Source of the DNA: CAYNST01 sp964546435
GTDB lineage: Bacteria; Pseudomonadota; Gammaproteobacteria; Pseudomonadales; Cellvibrionaceae
NCBI GenBank assembly: GCA_964546435.1
Contig: CAZJKJ010000010.1
Coordinates: 1-64,000 of the forward strand
DNA length: 64,000 bases
Direction of reading: 5' to 3'
Shown here piece after piece: positions 1 to 7,369 of the stretch; positions within the stretch are counted from its first letter, which is position 1; each line of letters opens with the position of its first letter. Below the pieces are notes generated by a model. The model was given only the letters and a program-made list of their open reading frames with translations. It was not told the origin of the DNA and made no database searches. A program made the position numbers and the translations under genes.

Positions 1-11
1 GGTCACTCCGC

Positions 12-284
12 CTAAAACCGCTTCCAAGCGTTAGCTTGGTGGCGGTAGTTTATTCCATTAATATAGTCGGAGAAATTACTGTACTCAGCGATTCGAGCAG
101 CCTGTGTCCAGTAACCAGCAAACTTGTCCGGATCGATTAGCTTGTTGTAGGCAGGGCCCGGAGGCGCAGGCGCTGGCAATCCCGGCACGCTTATGCGCAT
201 GGTGTAGGTGGCAGCCTCGGTGAGCGCGGGCAGCACGAGCGCAAGCGCCAAAGCCTTCTTGGCAGATGATCGAAAAGATGTCAT
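12..284 (-). CDS. Small secreted protein with ATYxMRxxVPG start
   Basis: This 90-residue protein has a basic N-terminus, a hydrophobic stretch and an A-E-A cleavage site, so it is probably exported. The mature protein would begin with TYTMRISVPGLPAPAP. The same pattern opens the mature part of the protein at 2921-3328, where it reads TYSMRAPVPGMEPKAP, so the two share an N-terminal module although their C-terminal halves differ. I do not recognise the family. The start lies just downstream of an AT-rich promoter-like island at 301-330. An AGGGTG sequence sits about 12 bases before the ATG, which is a long spacing. Confidence 0.6.
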   Translation of the reverse strand: MTSFRSSAKKALALALVLPALTEAATYTMRISVPGLPAPAPPGPAYNKLIDPDKFAGYWTQAARIAEYSNFSDYINGINYRHQANAWKRF

Positions 285-300
285 TAGAGAGATTCACCCT

Positions 301-330
301 ATAAATAATTATAGGTATAATATATAAGTC
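301..330. promoter_or_regulatory. AT-rich island between divergent genes
   Basis: A 30-base block made almost only of A and T, with TATAAT-like cores readable on both strands, sits between the divergent genes at 12-284 and 561-1331. It is a likely promoter for the minus-strand gene. The plus-strand gene would then have a leader of about 230 bases in which I see nothing else. Confidence 0.5.
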
Positions 331-560
331 TGCGCACAAATGCACGCAGCACAGGGCCTGGCCAGTCCCTGACGCGATCCCAAGGCGCGCCCGCAGCAGG
401 CCGGGCGAAAATAAAGGCAATCTGGCCGCTTGTGACTATATTGATTAGGTTAGATGCCTCGCGGTGCGGGCGGTGCAGCCGCAGCGCCCGGCGCCACGCA
501 ACAAGGCACGATGGGGCTTCGATGTGAGCAATCGGCAGTAACGGATAAAGAAGGTGAAAG

Positions 561-1331
561 ATGGATGGGTTTTCGCACCAGGGGCGCCCGCTAAGGGCGT
601 GGGGCGATCGGGCGCGCGGCCGGCGCTTACTGGCCGCGCCCGCTCTTATCGTAATTTTCTTTGCCCTTGCCACCAGGGCGCTCGCCCACGGCGGGGGCAT
701 TGATGCCAATGGCGGGCACACCGATCACAAGACCGGGCTGTATCACTGTCACCGCGCCGGGTGCATTGAAAAAGCGGGCGCCTCGCCCCGGGCGGACACC
801 GGTAAGGCGCACCCGGATCTTGCGCAGGTGGCGCCACCTTCCCCGCGCGATGAAGGCTATGACCGGGCGGACTGGCCGCACTGGATCGATGTGGACGGGG
901 ACTGTCAGAACACCCGGGCCGAAGTGCTGATAGAGGCCTCAAGCGAGCCGGTAAAATTCAAGCGCAACAAGCCGTGCAACGTCACCTGGGGCCGGTTTTT
1001 TGATCCGTATACGGGGAAGACCTTTCTTAAGGCATCAGATCTTGATGTGGATCACATCGTGCCCTTGGCGCACGCCCACGAGGCAGGCGCGGCGCAGTGG
1101 ACTCGCGAGCGCAAGCGGGACTTTGCCAATGACCCGCAGAATCTGATCGCGGTGTCGCGCTCAGAGAATCGAAAAAAAGGCGCGGACACCCCCATTGAGT
1201 ATTTACCGCCACGACAGGCCTATCGGTGCGAGTACCTTTGGCGCTGGCTTTCGGTGAAGATAAAGTATCAACTGCGGCTTGATCTACGGGTGGTGCAGAT
1301 GTACCAGGATGAGTGTTATCGGGCCGAGTGA
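561..1331 (+). CDS. Secreted GmrSD_C-type HNH endonuclease, copy 1
   Basis: A predicted exported nuclease of 256 residues. Residues 1-42 form a basic then hydrophobic signal segment ending ALA before HGGG. It is followed by a His/Cys-rich segment containing GLYHCHR, common at the N-terminus of secreted HNH proteins. The rest matches the GmrSD C-terminal HNH family: DGDCQNTRAEVL, FDPYTGK, DHIVPLAHAH, FANDPQNLIAV and NRKKG. DHIV and the later N and H residues are the expected metal and catalytic positions. AAGGTG before the ATG supports this start. It is a paralogue of 18773-19540. Target (host, competitor or incoming DNA) is unknown. Confidence 0.85.
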   Translation: MDGFSHQGRPLRAWGDRARGRRLLAAPALIVIFFALATRALAHGGGIDANGGHTDHKTGLYHCHRAGCIEKAGASPRADTGKAHPDLAQVAPPSPRDEGYDRADWPHWIDVDGDCQNTRAEVLIEASSEPVKFKRNKPCNVTWGRFFDPYTGKTFLKASDLDVDHIVPLAHAHEAGAAQWTRERKRDFANDPQNLIAVSRSENRKKGADTPIEYLPPRQAYRCEYLWRWLSVKIKYQLRLDLRVVQMYQDECYRAE

Positions 1332-1368
1332 GCGCTGGCGCTCCCGGGCTTAATTATGCACAGCGGCC

Positions 1369-1488
1369 TTAACCGGCGCTGCGCTCTCGGACCCATTTCG
1401 GATCCATTGGCGCGGGCTCGTGAGCGGCAATTGCCAGCGCCGGCTCGTAACACTCACGCAACATCCACTGTAGGCCCCGAACACTCAC
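1369..1488 (-). CDS. Possible 39-residue protein coupled to lipoprotein gene
   Basis: A short open frame begins with a GTG that overlaps the TGA of the lipoprotein gene at 1485-2330 in a GTGA arrangement, a classic sign of translational coupling. The peptide starts MSVRGLQWMLREC and ends WVRERSAG; its codon choice resembles the neighbours. No function is recognised. It could be chance, since no Shine-Dalgarno of its own is obvious. Confidence 0.4.
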   Translation of the reverse strand: MSVRGLQWMLRECYEPALAIAAHEPAPMDPKWVRERSAG

Positions 1489-2330
1489 TCGCCGAGCGAT
1501 CGGACCAGTAGCGCGTGCATGCTCGGTGAGCTGCCGTAATTGGCCCCGACTAAAATGTGCTCGTCGGGGAAGCCATGCCCCATGTGCCAATAGGTGCCGT
1601 CCTTAAATGCGGGCTGCAGGGCTGTGATGTCGTAATACAGTGCATCACTCGATCCGAGAAAGAAATCCGCAATGATGTAGGCCCTGTTTTCAGGAACACA
1701 TAGCAACTGGGAGTCGGCATCACCACAAGGGCTTATGGCCTGCATCTCGGCGGTAGTGGCCAGTCGCCAGTCATCGCCCGTGAGCGCCATGTGAGCCGCG
1801 AGCCCATCCGGAGAATAACGCGCCGCATCCCCCTGGCACTGCCGGGCAAGATAATCGTATTGCTGACCCTCGCTGCAGCGCTTGATCTCAAGATCAAGCA
1901 GCCGATCAACATAGACTGCAGGATCGGCGCTCGAGACAATGAACCGGGTATAGGCGGTGGCCGTGGCCGGTTCGGAGCGCCCCGAGTCACTGCGGGCTAT
2001 GAGCTTTAAGGTGTAGGTTTCGCCGGGCTCATCCGGGTGAAACTCAAAAGGCGGGTGAACACCCTGAACCAATCCGGCATTGTCATACACCGAGTAGTTC
2101 TCGGGGGTCACAGCGGGATCTGTCGAAAAATACAGATCATAGGCGAGCCCGGCTGAGGCATTCCAGCTCACCAGGACCAGGCCGTCCGTGCCCGCGGTAG
2201 CCAGTAATTGTCTCGGGCTCGATACGACTGGGTCGGCAGGCGGTTGCGCGGTGCTCGAACCGCCTGCGCTACCACCGCTACTACAACCTGCCAACTGGGC
2301 CAGCAGCAAAACACAAGATAGTCCCCTCAT
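1485..2330 (-). CDS. Lipoprotein with fibronectin-like domain
   Basis: A 281-residue lipoprotein. LLLAQLAGC near residues 8-16 is a lipobox, so the protein should be lipidated at Cys16 and anchored in a membrane. A Ser/Gly-rich linker follows. Residues about 35-135 look like a fibronectin type III-like beta sandwich (VLVSWNAS, YTLKLIARS). The C-terminal part contains DDWRLATTAEM, reminiscent of the DUF1566/Lcl domain WRLPT motif, and four cysteines that may form disulfides. Surface or periplasmic binding role is an inference. The small frame at 1369-1488 overlaps its stop. Confidence 0.7.
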   Translation of the reverse strand: MRGLSCVLLLAQLAGCSSGGSAGGSSTAQPPADPVVSSPRQLLATAGTDGLVLVSWNASAGLAYDLYFSTDPAVTPENYSVYDNAGLVQGVHPPFEFHPDEPGETYTLKLIARSDSGRSEPATATAYTRFIVSSADPAVYVDRLLDLEIKRCSEGQQYDYLARQCQGDAARYSPDGLAAHMALTGDDWRLATTAEMQAISPCGDADSQLLCVPENRAYIIADFFLGSSDALYYDITALQPAFKDGTYWHMGHGFPDEHILVGANYGSSPSMHALLVRSLGE

Positions 2331-2401
2331 GGGAGTCTCCGCAATCGTATTGGTGACAAAAGTATAGTCGCCCGGCAGGACCGGGCCAAAACTCTGGTTT
2401 G

Positions 2402-2524
2402 CGCAAGGCCATGGTGGCCATGCTCATCCGGCCGGCGCGGATCGCGCTGCGAGATGTGGTGCCGCCCGAGCGGATGGGGATTACGCGCGCTGCGTTAAAA
2501 ATCCGGCTCCATGCCGCGCGCTGA
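2402..2524 (+). pseudogene. Possible C-terminal gene remnant
   Basis: An open stretch on the plus strand reads RKAMVAMLIRPARIALRDV, then VPPERMGITRAALKIRL and HAAR before a stop. It is protein-like in composition and codon choice but has no convincing start upstream. It may be the tail of a decayed gene. The rest of 2331-2570 shows nothing recognisable. Confidence 0.25.
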
Positions 2525-2570
2525 TCGCTCATGCTCAGCGCAGGTAGTTAGCGCGATCCGAGCGGAGCGA

Positions 2571-2720
2571 TCAGCAGGCGCAGCCCCTGTGCTTGTGCTT
2601 GCGCCGGTAGGCGCCTTTGCCCTTTTTTGGCGCCTGGGTGCGCGCACGAAAAAGCGGGCCTGTCACCATGGCAGATAATGCGTTATCGCGAATTCTTCCG
2701 CGCCTAAGATCGTGCTGCAT
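2571..2720 (-). CDS. arfA: ArfA-like ribosome rescue factor (49 residues)
   Basis: A 49-codon gene. ArfA enters stalled ribosomes lacking a stop codon and recruits release factor RF2. The peptide shows RRGRIRDNALSAM, then GPLFRAR, then PKKGKGAYRRKHKHRG. In Escherichia coli ArfA the matching order is KGQIKDNAIEAL, DPLFRQR, KKGKGSYMRK, so motif order, spacing and basic tail all agree. AAGG lies 6-7 bases before the ATG, and an AT-rich island lies upstream at 2751-2776. The E. coli gene encodes a longer C-terminus removed by mRNA cleavage; here a stop codon ends the protein close to that truncated form. Confidence 0.85.
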   Translation of the reverse strand: MQHDLRRGRIRDNALSAMVTGPLFRARTQAPKKGKGAYRRKHKHRGCAC

Positions 2721-2750
2721 GGCGCACCTTATGAGAGGGGGTGATTGGCC

Positions 2751-2776
2751 GTTAATATTAGTATAATTATATCAAA
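2751..2776. promoter_or_regulatory. AT-rich promoter-like island upstream of ArfA-like gene
   Basis: The block TTAATATTAGTATAATTATA and its flanks lie about 35 bases upstream of the ArfA-like start. A second AT-rich block at 2887-2912 sits immediately upstream of the plus-strand gene at 2921, so the divergent genes appear to have separate promoters. Confidence 0.45.
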
Positions 2777-2920
2777 AGGTCAAGCTGCGCAGGACTACCC
2801 TGCAGCAATAACAGAGGGGCATGTCGACTACCCCTGCATTAATTGGGCGCTGTCGACGGGCGATTGAGCAAGAACGTGAATGGTGATAATATAGCAATAA
2901 ACAATATTTCGGACGGATGT

Positions 2921-3328
2921 ATGAAGACATTGCAAGCGTTTTTGGCCACCACCCTGGTGGCGATAATGCCGTGCGTGGTCAGTGCGGCAACCTACAGTAT
3001 GCGCGCACCGGTTCCGGGGATGGAACCAAAGGCTCCGGCGGTGCCTGAAGTTCATTATGCCGGCAGGTGGAGTAAGTGGGAAAGTGTCGGCGGAACATCG
3101 CATGCAACTGAGGCGCTGGCGCGTGATGCGGCAGCTGACTACTCATGGGATGGCGTTGCGTACTTCTCAGCGGCTACGGTCTCCACCTGGGAGGCGGTGT
3201 TTAATCAATCTGAGATCCCCAGTACCGGATGCAACGAGATAGGGTCAAGGCAACCATTTGGCGTGTACAGACACGGCATCCCTAACGGGTGGGTTTCCTC
3301 GCGCCTTGTAGTGACTTGCACTAAGTAG
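2921..3328 (+). CDS. Secreted protein with ATYxMRxxVPG start
   Basis: A 135-residue exported protein. The start at 2921 gives a good signal peptide (MKTLQAFLATTLVAIM, cleavage after VVSAA). The mature N-terminus TYSMRAPVPGM matches that of the gene at 12-284. The remainder has an aromatic-rich segment (WDGVAYF, TVSTWEAVF) and two cysteines, in STGCNE and VVTCTK, that could pair. A longer upstream frame from 2843 exists but adds a non-signal extension. No family beyond the shared module is recognised. Confidence 0.65.
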   Translation: MKTLQAFLATTLVAIMPCVVSAATYSMRAPVPGMEPKAPAVPEVHYAGRWSKWESVGGTSHATEALARDAAADYSWDGVAYFSAATVSTWEAVFNQSEIPSTGCNEIGSRQPFGVYRHGIPNGWVSSRLVVTCTK

Positions 3329-3570
3329 GGCTGAAAGAGCCCTTCTTACACCAGCGATGCGTGAGGGCACCGGGTGGATGCGCGGTCTGCAGTGCACGCA
3401 TCATTGGCGCACAATGATCCGCTATGCGCTCACCAACAACAAACACCCGGACTTTTCTCTGCTGAGCGGCAGCGCCAGGCCTGTATCGGAACACCTCACT
3501 GGCTGTTTCATCCATGGGCGTGCGCTGGCGGCCGGTTGCCGCCAGAAAAGGACAAGACTTTAAATTTGAC

Positions 3571-3589
3571 CTATAATATCTATTAATGG
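3571..3589 (+). promoter_or_regulatory. Promoter-like island, CTATAATATC type
   Basis: CTATAATATCTATTAATGG lies about 40 bases before the start at 3627. The core CTATAATATC recurs at 7321, upstream of 7370-8617, and a related GATATTATGA occurs at 17610-17628. Confidence 0.5.
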
Positions 3590-3626
3590 GAATGTTTTAG
3601 CGCCTGGCAGGCGCGGAGCGCAAGTG

Positions 3627-4037
3627 ATGACTGACAAGTACGAAAACGACCCGATAGCCGCCCGGGCGGTGCGCGAGCACATGGCAGCTCTGGTAAGGGG
3701 CAGGCTTATCGAGCTTGGCTGGACGCCGTGTGATGGGGCGGGCCTTGTGTACCGGGATTATGACTCGATCTGCAATAAGACGCGCGCCTTTGTTTACACT
3801 GGGGGTGATCGGTACAATTTCTCGCTCCAGGGGCAGTTCGAAAGCGAGGGGCGCAATGTGCTTTGCACGGCCGGTGCGCTCATAGATCTTGATGCCACCG
3901 ATGAGCGGGTTATCAAAGAGACCAACGCGTTCGCTCTGCGCGCGCAGGGGCACATCAGTCGCAGCTTTGCGGTGCGTATGCTGCCCGGCGAGGACAAGGT
4001 GCAGTCATCCCCCGCGCCGTACGGGCCTTGCCTCTAG
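3627..4037 (+). CDS. Unknown protein, 136 residues
   Basis: A soluble protein with no recognised family. The ATG at 3627 is preceded by GGAG eight bases upstream, which favours it over the GTG three bases earlier. The N-terminal third is helical and charged (REHMAALVRGRLIELGW); the middle is beta-rich with a tyrosine/phenylalanine pattern (AFVYTGGDRYNFSLQG). No signal peptide or membrane segment is seen. It has its own promoter-like island at 3571-3589. Confidence 0.6.
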   Translation: MTDKYENDPIAARAVREHMAALVRGRLIELGWTPCDGAGLVYRDYDSICNKTRAFVYTGGDRYNFSLQGQFESEGRNVLCTAGALIDLDATDERVIKETNAFALRAQGHISRSFAVRMLPGEDKVQSSPAPYGPCL

Positions 4038-4076
4038 GCGAGGCTTGGCGCTGGCAGTGTTCCTGGGCGATGATCT

Positions 4077-4105
4077 GCTATATAATAAGTCTAATAATAA
4101 TTGTA
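4077..4105 (+). promoter_or_regulatory. Promoter-like AT-rich island
   Basis: GCTATATAATAAGTCTAATA followed by more A/T lies about 25 bases upstream of the Shine-Dalgarno of the gene at 4131-4652. Confidence 0.5.
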
Positions 4106-4130
4106 AGGGCCATTGGCCACCGGAGAAACC

Positions 4131-4652
4131 ATGTTCAATTTTGATCGGGCGAAGAAGGGATCCGAGCTTTGTGCGCAGGATCAGGAGGATGCACGGCGGG
4201 CATTTGTGCACCGCTACACCGCAGAGCACACTCCTGAATGGGCAAAAAATGCACCAAAGGGAAAGGGTGAGGCGCAGTATAGCGTGCAATTTAAAAGTGA
4301 CAGGGACTGGCTCGAGAACACGCTCTTTGAGGTCAACCGCGACGGGCGATTGCGCCGCAGCGCCACAATGTGCCTCTCAAGCCCGACCTGGCCGAACAAT
4401 CCCGAGCTTCGCAACCCGCTCTCACCGAGCGTGATCAGATCCGATGACTGGATTGTCAGCTTTGAGCACGAGGGCAAGCAATTCAAGCAAGTGTTTGACG
4501 GCTCGCTTTCACGCTATGATCTTCGCGAGAAAATCGAGCAGGGCACGCTAAAGCCCGGTGCTCATGTGACAAAGATTGAATCGCGCGGGCGCGAGTATGA
4601 GATTAGCGATTTTCGCTTTGGTGAGGATCAAGAACCCTTCACACGCGGGTAG
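4131..4652 (+). CDS. Unknown soluble protein, 173 residues
   Basis: The start at 4131 has CGGAG seven bases upstream; an upstream TTG at 4113 in the same frame is less likely. The N-terminal part is highly charged (FDRAKKGSELCAQDQEDARR). Residues about 105-160 contain a repeated beta pattern (DWIVSFEHEGKQFKQVFDG and later REYEISDFRFG), suggesting a small beta-rich domain. No family is recognised. The following gene has its own promoter-like element, so the two are probably separate transcription units. Confidence 0.6.
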   Translation: MFNFDRAKKGSELCAQDQEDARRAFVHRYTAEHTPEWAKNAPKGKGEAQYSVQFKSDRDWLENTLFEVNRDGRLRRSATMCLSSPTWPNNPELRNPLSPSVIRSDDWIVSFEHEGKQFKQVFDGSLSRYDLREKIEQGTLKPGAHVTKIESRGREYEISDFRFGEDQEPFTRG

Positions 4653-4725
4653 ACCTTCATGCTGCGCGCGGGCAAGGCTCCGTGAGGGGTTGTGCCTTGC
4701 GTGCAGCAGGATCATTCCTGCTCGA

Positions 4726-4759
4726 CATACTATTTAAATACCACTATAGTAATATTAGG
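4726..4759 (+). promoter_or_regulatory. Promoter-like AT-rich island
   Basis: The block starts CATACTATTTAAATACCACT and continues to AATATTAGG, ending 25 bases before the start at 4784. An imperfect hairpin at about 4661-4708 (GGCAAGGC paired with GCCTTGCG) may end the upstream transcript. Confidence 0.5.
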
Positions 4760-4783
4760 TTTTAAGCCCCCTTGGAGAGCACC

Positions 4784-5245
4784 ATGAGCGCAGAGCATCA
4801 CTTGAGCATCATTCATGAGCGCATCAACACTGACCTTTCATCAAACCCGATGTCTACAGATATCTGCCACACCATTGTCGACACCCTGGCGCAGATGGCC
4901 TCAGGTGGCGATACCCGGCTGAGCAAGCAAAACATCGAGCAGATCGCCGCACAGGCCGCCCTTAATCACAACCAAAGAGCGATGGGCGCCGATATCCTCG
5001 ATGCGGTACGCTACCTTAGCGCGGAGATTGATGTGCTTGATTCTCACTTTGAGATACTCGATGAAAGTGGCGCAGCGCACCCGGTCGCAAACGCCATGAT
5101 GGCCGAGCTTCGAAAGAGCGGCACCTTGCACCACCCGGTTACCGGTGAGCCGGTGAAGGACATCCAGGCGCAGGTGCAGCTGATATTTACCGCGGCAAGA
5201 TCGTTTACGCAGATGTTTGATCAAGAAAGCGAGCTGTCCGCATAA
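4784..5245 (+). CDS. Unknown helical protein, 153 residues
   Basis: A mostly alpha-helical soluble protein with no recognised family. TTGGAGAGCACC before the ATG at 4784 gives a good ribosome binding site. The sequence has regularly spaced leucine and isoleucine residues (LSIIHERINTDL, ILDAVRYLSAEIDVLDSHF), consistent with a helical bundle, and an acidic end. No signal peptide or metal motif is seen. Downstream, 5246-5396 shows no gene. Confidence 0.6.
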   Translation: MSAEHHLSIIHERINTDLSSNPMSTDICHTIVDTLAQMASGGDTRLSKQNIEQIAAQAALNHNQRAMGADILDAVRYLSAEIDVLDSHFEILDESGAAHPVANAMMAELRKSGTLHHPVTGEPVKDIQAQVQLIFTAARSFTQMFDQESELSA

Positions 5246-5396
5246 GAGCCGTGGCCAATCCGGGCACAGGCGCAACCCCTGTTGCCCAATGACTGTAATC
5301 CTGCGCGTGCGAGCCGCCAGGCTAATTGCCCCTTAATTTCGGGGGATCAAGCATTGCCGTATCGGGCCTTAAAGGTCGTGCCTGGCTTCACACCCC

Positions 5397-5425
5397 CATA
5401 TATTTAGTGATAAAATATATCAAGC
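5397..5425 (+). promoter_or_regulatory. Promoter-like island, duplicated at 25068
   Basis: CATATATTTAGTGATAAAAT and the bases after it form an AT-rich island about 35 bases before the start at 5458. An almost identical block, with the same flanks, stands before the truncated paralogue at 25127, so promoter and gene were copied together. Confidence 0.6.
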
Positions 5426-5457
5426 ACTCAATAGCATTTATACGCACGGTTATCCCT

Positions 5458-7230
5458 ATGATACGGATCAAGATTAAACTACCCGCCAAGACCGGCCACG
5501 GCCTTAGCGATTCTTCTGTGACGCTCTCGCTAAGCCCGCAGCACGCTGCGAGCGGGCATCACTATGCCGCGCAGCTTTCGGGCGAAATCACGCGGGTTCT
5601 AGCCCCAGCCATTACAAGCGGCATTTACTACGAGCGCTTTGGCATCTCGCGCGGCGACGACTTTGACTCCCGGCAGTGGCAGGATCTGGTGCTCGGCGCC
5701 ATGGTCACCGCGCACAAGCGAAGAGCCGAGGCGCTGATGCGCGACTCTTCCAGGGTTCACCCGGTTCGCACCTACGCCTCGCAGGCATTGATCGAGGCAA
5801 TGGATGCGCAGGGGCTCTACCCGGATACCGCCGGTGAGACGATCGAGCAGTACCGGGGCGCCGATTATGCCGATCGCATTGTAAGGCGCATCAGGCGAGC
5901 CCTGGATGAGGCCGGACTTGATGGCTGGGCGATCCTTGCGGATCTGCCACAGGAGCCCGCTCGGCTGATTCGCCGCTGCGCCGAGCGCACACTGGCCGAA
6001 GCGTGTAAGCTCGAGGTGCTGGATCTACTTGGCAGCACCCCCGAGATCACCATGGTGTACATCCCGAGGCAGAGCTACCTTGAGAGCCTTGATGATGCCG
6101 GGCGGCGCGACATCAGTGCTGAGGATCGTTTTGTCGGAAAATTCAAATACGGGCAGCTCGATGAGCGGCTCGATGCGGCTGCAAAAGAGGCCTTTGGGTT
6201 TGCGCTGCCGCACAACTGGAATGGCAATGTGCAGTATCGGGAGAATGTCCTGGTCAGGATCGATGGGAAGAGCGTTGTGGAGCAGGCATCTCTACACGCG
6301 GTGCAGCCAGAGTTTTACAGCCTGTATGCGCAACTGCACGATGGGACGCATGAGCTTCTGGCCGATTATGACACCCGCGAAGAGGCGCTGCGGGTTAACG
6401 ACGCTCTGGCAATGGCCGGTGTGCGGATCGAGACCGATGAGCTGCGAAGGGCGCTAAAGCTTGCCTGCATACATGAGGACAGTGTGCTGCGCGATCCGCA
6501 GTCCACCGATGAGCAGCTCGCACAGGCTGAGCAAAGGCGCAAAGCGGCGCAGCGCAGCGCCGAGCTCGCGCAGGCCCCTGTTGCACAGGCGCAGATCCCG
6601 AACAACCAGAAGTACCCCGTGCTTGTGAGCAGCAACACCGATTACGGCTCCATCGTTGATGTCATTCCCGATGCGGGCTTTAGGGAATTTTTGCGCCTAA
6701 GCGGCATCTCTCCCAGGCAGTGGGTGAGTGATGTGCGCAGCAGCTTCGGCCACGATCTGACCGACCCCGAGAAAAACATGTGCGCAGATCAGTGGCAGGC
6801 CCTGCTCGAGGGCGGGGATAAGGCGGTTGGGATCAATCGGTTTGGCCTGCGCGCGATCTCGTTTGATGATGCGTGCGAGGTGTTTGCCAATTACGCAGGC
6901 TTTGGCTCTCCTGCACTGGTTGTGCGCATTGCCCCCAGTGACATGCTGAAGATGACCCCTGGCAGCGAGCTAATCATCAGTAACGGAGGACAGATCGGCA
7001 TCCACGACTTCGTTAATGGCACAGGCGCGATGGTGGACATGACCGGCACCACAATCGTGCCGGGTGATATCACGCAGTGGCGCTCAGCAAATGGCGCCGA
7101 TCGCTATGGGCGGCTGAGCTTTGATGAGGTCTACGGCATGGCCGGGTCCGCATTCAATGCCAATGTGACGGTTGCGGGCGGGCACTTAAGAGGCCCTGAC
7201 CCGGACATCGACAGCGGCTACGGCGCTTAA
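5458..7230 (+). CDS. Unknown protein, founder of a 4-member family (590 residues)
   Basis: The start at 5458 is fixed by alignment with the copies at 7370 and 25127, all beginning MIRIKI. Three parts can be seen. Residues 1-200 are shared with both copies (SSVTLSLSPQHA, CAERTLAEAC). Residues about 205-380 are present only here and end in a Gln/Glu-rich helix (TDEQLAQAEQRRKAAQRSAE). The C-terminal 200 residues are shared with 7370-8617 (VIPDAGFREFLRL, DLTDPEKNMCADQWQALLEG, GQIGIHDFVNGTG). No catalytic motif or export signal is recognised. The transcript ends at a strong hairpin terminator (7245-7272). Confidence 0.75.
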   Translation: MIRIKIKLPAKTGHGLSDSSVTLSLSPQHAASGHHYAAQLSGEITRVLAPAITSGIYYERFGISRGDDFDSRQWQDLVLGAMVTAHKRRAEALMRDSSRVHPVRTYASQALIEAMDAQGLYPDTAGETIEQYRGADYADRIVRRIRRALDEAGLDGWAILADLPQEPARLIRRCAERTLAEACKLEVLDLLGSTPEITMVYIPRQSYLESLDDAGRRDISAEDRFVGKFKYGQLDERLDAAAKEAFGFALPHNWNGNVQYRENVLVRIDGKSVVEQASLHAVQPEFYSLYAQLHDGTHELLADYDTREEALRVNDALAMAGVRIETDELRRALKLACIHEDSVLRDPQSTDEQLAQAEQRRKAAQRSAELAQAPVAQAQIPNNQKYPVLVSSNTDYGSIVDVIPDAGFREFLRLSGISPRQWVSDVRSSFGHDLTDPEKNMCADQWQALLEGGDKAVGINRFGLRAISFDDACEVFANYAGFGSPALVVRIAPSDMLKMTPGSELIISNGGQIGIHDFVNGTGAMVDMTGTTIVPGDITQWRSANGADRYGRLSFDEVYGMAGSAFNANVTVAGGHLRGPDPDIDSGYGA

Positions 7231-7244
7231 CGATCACCGCACAC

Positions 7245-7272
7245 AAAAAGGGCAGCCCGGCTGCCCTTTTTG
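7245..7272 (+). terminator. Rho-independent terminator
   Basis: AAAAAGGGCAGCC pairs with GGCTGCCCTTTTT to give a perfect stem followed by a T run, immediately after the gene at 5458-7230. A near copy follows the gene remnant at 8672-8755. Confidence 0.85.
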
Positions 7273-7300
7273 TCGCCTTTCGGCTGACACTCAAAAAATG

Positions 7301-7336
7301 ACATCAATAAATATTAAGCGCTATAATATCTACATA
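7301..7336 (+). promoter_or_regulatory. Promoter-like AT-rich island
   Basis: The block contains CAATAAATATTAAGCG followed by CTATAATATCTACATAG and ends about 35 bases before the start at 7370. It lies just after the terminator of the previous gene, so this paralogue is transcribed separately. Confidence 0.5.
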
Positions 7337-7369
7337 GTTTCTCTAAGGCTTTTTAAGGCAGGTGCCGGC

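Noticed and set aside
85..721. Several overlapping minus-strand frames upstream of the first HNH nuclease
   Set aside because: They lie on the reverse of the leader and signal-peptide region, lack ribosome binding sites and have atypical residue composition.
3321..3515. Minus-strand frame of 64 residues
   Set aside because: No ribosome binding site, no promoter-like block, and it overlaps the end of the gene at 2921-3328.
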